From Selaginella tamariscina (taxonomy: Eukaryota; Streptophyta; Lycopodiopsida; Selaginellales; Selaginellaceae): a DNA stretch of 64,000 nucleotides. The notes under the pieces were generated by a model, which searched no databases, was not told the DNA's origin, and saw only the letters and a program-made list of their open reading frames with translations. Where the stretch lies: positions 1 to 64,000 of the forward strand of contig PUQB01000633.1 of assembly GCA_003024785.1 (NCBI GenBank), given 5' to 3'. Positions 23,585-33,341 of this stretch are shown here, one piece after another (position 1 is the stretch's first letter; each line of letters begins with the position of its first letter). The translations under genes and the position numbers were made by a program.

Positions 23585-26500
23585 ATGTCACAATATTGCC
23601 CAAGGATCTTGTGTGTACGTATGGTGAACACCATTTACAAGCATGTTGAGGTTCTGGGAATGGAATTTGAGGAGGGTTCTCCTGTATTGTGGAATTTGGA
23701 TGAAGTCAAGGCTGACACAGAATATGCAGAGTCACAAACAAATAGTAGCACGAGTTTACCAGATGATGGCTTGCCTGCTGTGATGGATGAGGTGATTCTC
23801 TTTCTTCGTGAGATTGAAGTCGGAAGAGGCATCATCACAGCTATAAATCCAATGGAAGCAGTGTCAGAAGAGAAACTAGGGTCCGACTTCGTGGGTGTAG
23901 TTGTGACAGAGGTTTCACCTAATGGCACATTGTATCCTGGATCCTCGTGAGGTGGCGAACATGAATTAAGACGGCAAGATGGTTCAACATATTCTGGGTT
24001 GGATTTCAATAATAACAACCCGGAAGAACAACTCATATTTGAAGAGGTTCCTTGCATTGGTCCTATTGTAAGAAAAAGGCGATTCATGGGTTGTAGATCT
24101 TCCCCTGCAAGTTTCAGCAAGAGGGTAAAGATGGATCCTACATCTTCCGAAAGTGTTACGAGCATTTCCACGATTGACTATTGCAAGAAGAAGTGTTGTC
24201 AGATGGCAGACCGGAATGAAATTACCCAATGTAGACATGTCTTTCATATGCTCACCCAAAAGCAAAGCATGAGTTTGTATATGCTGCACTAACTGGGTGT
24301 ATTGATGGAATGGGCCTCGGACACAGGTTATCAGAGTACATCCATGGTATTTAATAAGGTGGCCATCTGCTTCAAAGCTTGGTACAGTATATACGGGATC
24401 CCAAAGACCACGTTCTACCGTCGGAGGGATGAGTGGCTAGATGGAGCGCGAACCTCAGTTCATGGGAACACTGGCTTGGTCAAAACCCGCTCTCACATCA
24501 TGGCAGCCATAGAGATACTCAAGGCTTTGTGGAAGCAAATGCAGACAGGATGCCTCACAAATGCCGAACCACAAATGCAGGGGTCAGGGAAATCTCAAGG
24601 TTTTACCTTCAATCTACACACAATTGAAACTGTGTGAACATGTGAACAAGTGCCTCAGTTTGATGGGCTCCAAGCAATCTGCACTGGTACCTTCAACAAC
24701 ATATGGAATACTCATTTTAAGGATGTGGAGATTGCAAAACACTCTAGCTTTTTCTAAGTGTGACACTTGTACATCATTGAAGGCTGCAGAGGCTTGTGCA
24801 AAACCTTGGTGGAGATCACTACCATTCAAAGGAAGATGGAGGCCCACATGATTGCACAACAAACTTGTCGGTCTCAGTACTATGCACACCGCATGCTTTC
24901 TGTGTCACGCCCATCAGAGTATCTGTGCTTGATCCATAACAAGATGATCATTCAAAGACCAGCATTCCAAAGCTCTTTGCAACACCAAATGCCTTGGAAA
25001 TGTCATGAAACTTCCGATTTCTTTAACAGGTGTGCTAACACATGGACACGGTTGTGAGTCATATGGACACTTTTCACTTCCACATTGGTCTAGCGACTCC
25101 AATTTCACTATTGGGTCGTTAGCCATGTGTTTCAGAAACCTTGAAGCCCACTCACAGACAAATCCTATCAGTGATCTCAAAGTGAAGAAACAACACCTTC
25201 AACCTTTACATAATGCTCTCATGAACACGTCTGCACTTGAGGCTACTTGGGAATATGAGAGGCATTGTCAGCAACCTGCACAAAAAACAGATGGCCTGTG
25301 AGAGTTCAGGTTCAGTGGAGGGATCTAGCTCAATAGTGTACATGTGTCCTCAACATCAAATAAGCTTCCTCGTCATTTGCTTTTACAGATGGATAATTGT
25401 GCAGGCGAGAACAAAAATAGGTAAATCATTTTACTTAAGGGTTTCTCAAGCTCATACTTACTTTTATTTTCTAGATATGTGCTAGCATACTTGTCAATGC
25501 TTGTTGCCAAAGGTGTTTTGAAACAATCACGCTCAGTTTCCTTATGGTTGGTCACACTCATGAAGATATTGATGCGTTCTTCAGCAAGGTCTCCAACTCT
25601 ACAAAAAGGACAAGTGCACTTACCTTACGCATGATGAATCTTTTTGAAAATTGCATCTCCAAAAAAAGTTGTGCTTTGCTTGTGACTGAGGTGCCAGACT
25701 TCAAAAAATTTCTCAAGGAGTATATAAAAGAAGGGAGTGATTCTTTAGTTGGTCACCTTGTGCCGCTACAATTCTTTTTCTCCATACGAGATGGTATACC
25801 TATTATGCAGTACAAGTTACGGCCATCAGAGCAGGAGTGGTTACCGAAAGAGGGCTTAATGCTCTTCAAAAGTGGAGAGGATGGAAAGCCACTTCTCCCA
25901 GAAGGACAACCAGACCCTATTCCATTAAGTGCCCAGCTCAAGGAACAAGAGGTTATTATTGATGGCATCAAAAAAATATGTGGCATGGGTTCAAAAAATC
26001 GATGCCAAAGAATTCTGATAAGGCAACTGGTTACTCAGAACTATATACATGTGGTCAACTATTGGGAGACTGTTGTTCGAGAGTTGGAAGGGCCTACTGT
26101 CACAAGTACAGAATTGCAACACCCTTTCTGGCCTAAAACAAGGTGGCGAGAGGAGATTGAAATGACATCACTGAGCACAGACGACATAGAAGCCAGTAGT
26201 GATGTGGAAGTGCAACCCCACACTTTGTTGGACAAAGGAACCAAAAACCTAAAGCATACTTTGATTGCTGCAAGGATCTTCAAAAACTAATGATGGTTCT
26301 CATTACTCCAGACATCATATAATCAGCCTATTTGGATGGGGTCAAATTATCGAACACCTGAAGTAATCACAAAAAATAGTATTGTTAAGGTTGCATGGTT
26401 CAAACCACAAAAAAGGCGACACGAGAAGGAGAGCGAAAGATATAATGGATGCCTAGAGAAAACATGGTCTCCCAATCAAAAAGACCCAGCATGTTTTATA

Positions 26501-26596
26501 AATGTTAAATCCATTCGATATGGGTGGATGTCAAGAAGCATTGATAAAGTCACGATTAACAAAACTGCAAGGGAATGTATGTTTTCTGAAGCTTAA
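23585..26596 (+). pseudogene. DUF7869-type, RNase H-like transposase-like gene relic
   Basis: Fragments in order: an acidic N-terminal part (23585-23950) and a Cys/Arg-rich segment (about 24170-24290). Then comes a helix-turn-helix-like region reading IPKTTFYRRRDEWLDG...VHGNTGL (24390-24480), and a Cys pair region reading FSKCDTCTSLKAAEACAK (24750-24800). MDNCAGENKNR (about 25387-25420) ends at an intron of about 60 bp, and the next exon continues to VGHTHEDIDAFFSKVS (25547-25594) and a 230-residue C-terminal domain ending at 26290. The DNCAGENKN and GHTHEDID signatures are those of the DUF7869 family, widespread in transposon-like genes. Stops and frame changes at about 23950, 24290, 24640, 24850 and 25300 make it a pseudogene. 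Its calling as the transposase of element 3 is inferred from position. Confidence 0.66.
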
Positions 26597-27074
26597 AGCA
26601 ATTACAAAATTATAAAAATATCATATATTTAATATTCATAATTATTATAAACTCTTTAATAATAGTACCAAATTGTATACTTAACTATATAAATTTAAAA
26701 AATGATATGGAAGATTGACTATATTATTATAGGATTTTAATATATATATTACTACTACAAATTTTTAATTAATAATGTTATATTTAAATATTAATATTTT
26801 AATAACAACATCAATATTTATATAATGTACCTCTTATGCTCTTCCTTAATTGTTATATTAGGCAATATATTATATAATTTAATACATTCTACTTTTTTAA
26901 TGTTATTAATTTTTGTTCAATGAATGCTATAATTTATTAAAGAGTAGAAATACAAAATAGAATATTCTAAAAATATTCTCTTTTCAAACATATATTCTAA
27001 AGAATATTCCTTTAATATTGAAAATGCTAATTAAATAGCTAAAATTGCTAATTATTAGGAAATGGGACTATAGC

Positions 27075-27100
27075 CATGCCCATTTTAGTTACAACTTGCA
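27075..27100 (-). repeat. Right terminal inverted repeat of element 3
   Basis: The complement reads TGCAAGTTGTAACTAAAATG then GGCATG, matching the left end at 13957. AGAATATTCT-type units lie inside it at about 26960-27010. Confidence 0.72.
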
Positions 27101-27324
27101 TTTATGTTTTGTGATACATATACATACATACATAATATATAATATATATATATACCATTTATCAATATCATATCATATATGAGTTGAACAATTTAGTAAA
27201 TGAAGGGCAATGTTTGTTATCAATGTTTGAAATTTAATATTTAATAAATAAGTTTATAAATACTTTCAAGGGATAGCTTATAAGTTCATTAATATAAATA
27301 GAATTGAATAACCCTTATGAGTGT

Positions 27325-27363
<39 letters not shown>

Positions 27364-27866
27364 ATAACAGGTTTTCAACCAAAAAAATAATAATATAACA
27401 CTCACGCCTATGTTAATTTGATACATACTTATCTAAACGATGTAATTATTAATCTGTAAGAAATAATTTAAAAATATTAAACTTACTTCCATTATACACA
27501 CTAGTTATAAAAAAAATGATGTAATGCTGCATTACAACTTGAATGCACAGATAGTGCATTAAAATAAATGAATATCATAAGTAATTATTTAAACATAACG
27601 GGCCATTCACACTAACCCTTAACTTAGTTAGCTATCTAAGTTGTAAAACTCATTCATACTAGTACTTATTCACTTATTTAAAAAGCTTTAGTGTTTAATT
27701 GATAAATGTTAGGCATTCACACTCAATTCCTTACAAGTAAGTTTAATGTTACATTTTACTTGTCAGTGGCGGCGACAGTGTTTGCAATCTCTATAGTACC
27801 ATGCATTTCTCTCTTGTTGTTGCACACACCATCAAATCTTGTTCCTGCTCTTGTGACATGAACAAG
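27101..27866. other. AT-rich spacer with a (GT)n microsatellite
   Basis: No gene is supported. A (GT)n run is at about 27329-27359 and a (TA)n run near 27137-27155. The remainder is unremarkable AT-rich DNA. Confidence 0.45.
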
Positions 27867-27994
27867 CATAGTTGCAGCCAAACGCATTCGGCTGCATATC
27901 TGAACGTTCACGAACGCGTTCGGAAGATAATCAACTTCCGAATGCGTTTGCAAACATTCGGATATGCAGCCGAACGCGTTTGGCTGCAACTATG
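27867..27994. repeat. Near-perfect 128-bp hairpin
   Basis: The left arm starts CATAGTTGCAGCCAAACGC and the right arm ends GCGTTTGGCTGCAACTATG. The arms, about 58 bp each, pair with a handful of mismatches (for example CATTCGG against CGTTCGG). Inner segments containing CGTTCGGAAG and CTTCCGAATG pair around a short loop near 27925-27935. It could be a foldback MITE or a small-RNA precursor; no flanking duplication is clear. Confidence 0.72.
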
Positions 27995-28858
27995 TGAGCA
28001 AGGGTATGTTCCATCTGACCCTGATTTCCACATGTGCTCCCAATGGTGGCAACCACACACATGACACTCCTTGGGTTTACGGGCCCAGCCTTTCCTCGTC
28101 TTATGTGAAGGTACAGCTCCAAACTTGCATGCCGGCTGGCTAGATTGAGGATCTAGCAGTCAAACTTTGTAATTTAGAGTAGTAAGAATATATTATAGAA
28201 AAAACAAGATTTTGTTGTGTACTACAACTAAACTTACCACTAGAATTGTTATTAAATAACGCTCGGACCTTATAAAGAAATAGACTAACAAGTATAAAAT
28301 GGTTCTCAACAACAATATGTACGCATATAAACAATTGTGACTGTACTGGGTTTTTGTTTAGTGTGCTTCTAGCTCCTGACGCTTTGATTGCTGCTACATA
28401 CTTCTTCTTCCTAATGCTCACCATGTATCTTAAATAAAGAAGAAGCTTACTATTCAGGTTTTACAATTGTGAGTGAGTGTGTACTAAGAGTGTATATATA
28501 TATATGAGCAACACGGACTAAGACAAGTAAAAAACTAGAAAACAGGGGAAGAAAAATAAGGGATTTTACATAGAGAATTCAATAGGAAAATATCTATTCA
28601 AACATGTGGGCTCTACAGATAAAAAAATATGTATGTACGTATGTATGTGTCCAATGTAAAATCATATAGCTGAAGGGAGAGATATTTACATACAAGATTT
28701 ATTTAGGTTATTTAGGTTAATTTAAGAAGTTTTTTATGATTCAGCAATAACATAGAGGAATTTCACAAACATAGAATTATTAAGAGCTTACTTATCGACC
28801 AAGAGCTCTCCAGTGAGTGACTGTAGAAAGGAATTTCAAACCCTCAACCCATAATATC

Positions 28859-28894
<36 letters not shown>

Positions 28895-28924
28895 TAAGAA
28901 GACCACCATGCACAACCACACACA
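27995..28924. other. Gene-free stretch with microsatellites
   Basis: No gene is supported. (TA)n tracts lie near 28492-28505 and 28863-28890. The minus-strand ORF at 28140-28424 has no recognisable domain. Confidence 0.45.
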
Positions 28925-28944
28925 TTGTACGAGTCCCGACAAAA

Positions 28945-29035
28945 AGAGGGCTTCTGGCTTCCGGGCTTGGACCCGGAATATTCTAAAGAATCTACCAGAA
29001 TATTCTTAGAATATTCCTAAATATTCTTAGAATTT
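28945..29035. repeat. Left end of copy B: GC-rich tip and AGAATATTCT array
   Basis: GGGCTTCTGGCTTCCGGGC leads into GGAATATTCTAAAGAATC and several AGAATATTCCTA-like units. The order and spacing match the methyltransferase end of copy A (11590-11660). Confidence 0.6.
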
Positions 29036-29147
29036 AGGATTTTGGCTCAGTCGGCAATTAACAACAAAAAATATTTAAATCATAGCCATGTTTATACTGT
29101 ATTATTAAAGTTTTATTTCAACACCAAAGAGTACAATTCAACACTTG

Positions 29148-32100
29148 TCACTTCTTCTTACGATTGAGCAATGCTGCAATTCGTGAACCACCAGTCCTAC
29201 TTGACGTCGCTATTGCTTGGGTTGGGATTTCCTCTGGCTGGATGTTCTCTTTAATCCTGTTCATAGCAATTCTCCCGAGCTCAGGGTTCTTCTCAGTCCC
29301 AACAATGTTTCTCCCCAGCTCGATAGCTGCAAGCATTGAGGACCCCGTACCACTGCCTATATCCCAGATAAGATCACCTGGCCGGGTGAGTCGTTCTATC
29401 ACGAGCTGCATCAATCGAGTGCTCTTCGGTTGGTAGTCCATCCTGCATGTGAAGATAATGGTAAATACTTAAATTGTTGAAATGAAATGCCTACCATGGT
29501 TCTTGGAACCGCTCAGGATTATCAACAAGAATTGTTGATGACAAACGCAGCGGATTATCGCGCAATCCTCTAGATGCATCTTGGAAGACAAGAAGGAGCA
29601 GGATGCTCTCCTGTTAAAACATCAAAAATCATTAATGAACTTCATGAATAAAGAAAAAAGTACCTTCATCTTGTTGCGGTAGCCCCAACCACGCCCTCTG
29701 TAGATGTAGTACGTTGCAGCAAGTTGAAGGTCCACCACACTTGCAGCTCGGACAACTTGATCCCAGGTGTTTGCTGCAGCAAACACAACCAACCAACCAT
29801 TTGCAGCCATATGCATACCTGCAAACTGGAGTGCTTCATCGAACTTCACTGGATCAAGGTAGAGGTATGGCGTATCACTCGTTGTATTTCCTGGCAAGGT
29901 CCCATTTGGAAGGTCGAAGATCACCAAGTTGAAACCATATTCTCCCGCAATATGCTGGTAGCGAGTCTGGCTGTCAGCTGTATGGTACCTGGCCACCTGT
30001 GTCTGAACTTTTCTATAAGGAACCAGTCTAGCGGCAGGAACCTCCTCTTCCTTCTCATCCGTGAGCACGGCCTGTTGCATCTCCTCGATGTCATCAATCG
30101 CCAAGAAATTATCACCTCGAGTTGTAGCAAGTGAAGGGACGAATGTGACCAAGTCATCCTTGATGTCCATGGTTCCCTGCGATGGTAGCACTTCAGATAA
30201 ATTGAATAAGGCAGCTGGGTCGCGAGTAGTGGAGGTGCCAGCTACTGTATCTGAGTTCTTCTTTGACTGCTGCACAGGCTGACGCCGCTTTGCCTTGGCC
30301 TTTGTCTTCTTAATGAAGTCGACCTCTGCCGGATCCCATGAGATGCATGGGAGATCTTTTGAGTGTTCATTGTAGAGATCCTTCTCCCATGTTGGTGGTT
30401 GCCCAGGTGGATAATCAAGCCAGAACGGTACGTTTACACGTTCGAACTCTGTCAGGCCAGATCTTGTCTTCGACCACATGTGTGGTGCTTCCATGTAATC
30501 TGACCAGAATACCATAGTCTGTGTGTGAGGCACCTTTCTCGCTGCGACATACCTGTAATGAACATATAGTAGTGTCAGAATGTAACATTGTCAAGAAGAT
30601 CATCCTTACCTCCAAATCATCCTTCTTGCTGTCTCTTCGTGTTCGAGGAACTCTTTCAGCTCTATGGAGTAAGTGAACTTCACACACTCATGGAATGGCT
30701 GGAACATCACGTTCTTGCATTTTACCCGCACTTCATCGTACCAAGTCGTGAAATCTGTAACCGGCCTGGTCCACTCGCCATCCTCGATGAGTCCCGTGAG
30801 AATCTGGACTGCCTCCTCTCTGATCGCTCGCCAATACAAATCGATAATAAACCACCTTATCCACTCCTTATCCTGAACACCCGGCAATCCAAGTGTCTCT
30901 TGCTCTCTCTTCATCGAGACGTACCAGTTTATTGAAGTACATGATTCTCGTCTCGTTTGGAATTCTCGCCCTTGAAAGCGCGTACAGCTTTTCCAACCCC
31001 ATCCATCTGCATTGTTTCCATGTGATTTGGGTCACCTTGTCGAACCACTCTTCACCCAATGCAGGATCGATGATGGCTAAGATCTTCATCATGCGCTTGT
31101 CATGCTTAATGTAGACCTGTTGTTGCTCCTGGTATTTGTTGCCTTTGGATGCCCTTGCAGCCTTCTCAAGATCATCCTCAATCTCACTCTGTAATTCACA
31201 GACGTAATCAACTAAGTAATATAAGTGTGAGACGTGGTACCTCAAAAAAAATCTTTGCACAGATCAAATTCGGAAGTGGATGCCAAGCTTGTTGTCCAGT
31301 TGCGCTTTCCTTCCACTTTCTTATGTCATCTCGTTCCTTGTCACTGAGCCTGGCCAAGATCTTCGCTGTGCCCTCCTCACTGGTGCAACATGTCTTCACA
31401 GATAGCAGAAGATGTGGCAGTGTGGTTTGCACTGCCGTTGCGGAGGAACTGCATATTTGAAAATCTCGAAGTTAGTTAATCCTATGATCTAGAGGTCACT
31501 ATGTTTACCTATTAATTTGCTGAAACATTGTCACAAGCTGAAGATTATCCATGACCCCAGCAGCCTGGCATTGCCCACTGATTCTTATCTTCCGTGTCTT
31601 CTATGTACAGCTTCTGAAGCACCTTTAGCCTGTGATTACCATCCCAACAGATGAACTTCTTCATCGAAAGCATTGGTGCCCATTGCCGGAACATGTCAGA
31701 CTGAAGCTCCTCCTCAAAAGCCAAATGCTGAGCATACATCGCTTCATCGCTTCTCAATGCTGCCAGATCTGCATCTGTCATGGGGTCCCCAACTTGAAGG
31801 ATGAACTGAGTGGTGTTGCGCAAATAACCAACTGCCTTCTTGAAACTCCTAGTCAAAGATTCCAGATCCGCTGGATTGACTCTCCGCACCTGTTCATTTC
31901 CCAGAATTCGGCAAATAGGGACATCCGGTGCCTCTCCATATTCTCGGATTGTGATCTTCGCGAGAAGACGCACTGCACTCTCCGAATGCATGCTGGCTGC
32001 AATGTTGTAAACTTCCTCATTATCTGGCACTTCTGCTTTACCCTTCTTCTTCTTCTTAGCAGCCTCTGAATCTCCAGCAGCTTTGCGTCGTCTCTTCTTG

Positions 32101-32450
32101 TTCTTGGGTTCATCCTCTTCGTCACTCGACAAAGTCACTGCGCATGAGGCTTGTGTGCCTTCTGTCTGCTCCTGTGTCTCCTGTGGTAAGACATCATCCT
32201 CAACTTCTTCAACAAAGTCTGATTGTTCTTGTTGGGGTTGAACTACATCCTCTTGCTCTCCTGACCAGTCCTGCTGGCTTGCCTGTTCAACTGGAGCATC
32301 ACTTGAAGGTCCTTGTTCCTGAACCACAGCCAGCTTCCTACTTCCTCTCCCACGACCCCGACGCCCTCTCTGAATTGCAGCTCTAGCTTCTGCTTCTCTC
32401 TCAGTAGGCTCCTTCATCTTCTTTTCTTGTAAACGTTGTGAAGAGCGCAT
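29148..32450 (-). CDS. ParB-like domain / permuted DNA-methyltransferase-like protein (copy B)
   Basis: A six-exon model with consensus splice sites: 32450-31509, 31448-31241, 31188-30610, 30552-29664, 29610-29495 and 29442-29148, about 1,000 residues. The N-terminus has an AT-hook-like RGRGRG stretch (about residues 30-38) and a lysine-rich nuclear-type signal (117-138). A ParB/sulfiredoxin-like region follows (about 178-285) with CWDGNHRL at 268-275. After a novel middle region comes a methyltransferase-like fold: NLVIFDLPNG near residue 790 at the motif IV position (DPPY expected), then LIWDIGSGTGSS near 935 as motif I with an acidic TEKN loop. Motif IV before motif I is the beta-type N6/N4 order. 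Two single-base frame changes (about 31520 and 30930) interrupt it. The altered motif IV makes methylation uncertain. It is divergent from the transposase. Confidence 0.72.
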
Positions 32451-32526
32451 CTACAAAAGCAATAAGGTTTAAAAAAAACTGTAATAAATGTTCAAAGATG
32501 TTTAAAAAAATAAAAAAACATACTAG

Positions 32527-32850
32527 CCCTCACAGTCGGCGTGCCGACTGAGAGAGCAGTTGCTGTAAGTCCCAGTCGGCATGCCGACTGGGCCTGGCAT
32601 CAAAGGGAGTCCCAGTCGGCATGCCGACTGGGACTGGCAACAAAGGGAGGCCCAGTCTGGGACTGGGAACGAAGCAAGGCCCAGTCAAAATGCTAGGTGG
32701 GACTAGAACAGTCAACCCTAGTCAAAATGCTGACTGGGGCTGGAACAGTCAACCCGGTCAAAATGTTGACTGGATCTGGAACAGTCCACCCCAGTCGGCC
32801 TGCCGACTGGGACGGACAACGAAGTCAGTCCGAGTCGGCAGGCCGACTCG
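32527..32850. repeat. AGTCGGCATGCCGACT palindrome array
   Basis: Directly upstream of the ParB-methyltransferase start. Clear palindromes lie near 32532 (AGTCGGCGTGCCGACT), 32574, 32613, 32793 and 32833. Decayed units in between carry GTCAAAATGCTGACTG. Unit spacing is about 40-45 bp, with GGGACTGGCAACAAAGGGAG-like spacers. The same GTCGGC core occurs at both ends of the element. Confidence 0.82.
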
Positions 32851-33341
32851 GATTTCTTGCAACTGTGAAGAGATGTAAAAAGATGAACAGATCATGAAGA
32901 GATCATGAGCAGATCATGAAGAAATCAGAAAATACTCACCCCCTCAATGGAAGCCTATTGTGATTAATCCCTGGAGCCACACTTGCTCCACGCTATGCCC
33001 CCAAATGAGCCCCTGCTCCACGAAAACCTAGCCGCCCTAGCTGCCCTAGCCCTAATTGCAAAACCCTAGCCGCCCTAAATCAATTAAAAACCAACCTAAT
33101 TTCTGTAAACATATTGCATGCATGATCGCCACTTGTACATAGTAAAACTTTTTAATTTACAAAAAACCTACCCAGACGCAGTAAATTAATTTCACTCTTC
33201 TACCCAGACGCACGCAATTAATATTATTTTTAATATTTGTCAATGAAATGATTGCCTCACGACTAACAAACACATTAACCATCGTGTGTAATATGTTCAT
33301 TGTCTTTGAATTTTAACTTTTGTTTGTTCCATTTTTGCTAC
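32851..33341. promoter_or_regulatory. Upstream region of the copy B transposase
   Basis: About 490 bp between the palindrome array and the transposase ATG, with no ORF. It includes tandem GATCATGA(A/G)(C/G)A units (32888-32930) and CCCTAGCCGCC repeats (33025-33080). A promoter is inferred from position only. Confidence 0.4.

Larger units (their letters stand above)
13957..27100. mobile_element. About 13 kb transposon with ParB-methyltransferase-like and DUF7869 genes (element 3)
   Basis: Matching inverted ends bound the region: TGCACGTTGTAACTAAAGTG at 13957 and, on the complement, TGCAAGTTGTAACTAAAATG at 27100. Inside are a ParB-methyltransferase-like relic (minus strand, 15.9-18.5 kb) and a DUF7869-type relic (plus strand, 23.6-26.6 kb), arranged divergently. 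Between them lie two arrays of the palindrome GGCGGGATTAATCCCGCC and about 3.5 kb of microsatellite and AT-rich DNA. A phosphatase-like gene fragment lies near the left end. Both main genes are broken, so the element is dead. The boundaries rest on the terminal repeats; the flanking duplication is unclear (TGCA is possible). Confidence 0.65.

Noticed and set aside
31623..32386. Plus-strand ORFs of 145 and 80 codons opposite the ParB-methyltransferase gene
   Set aside because: Antisense to exon 1, which is supported by homology with copy A and by splice sites.
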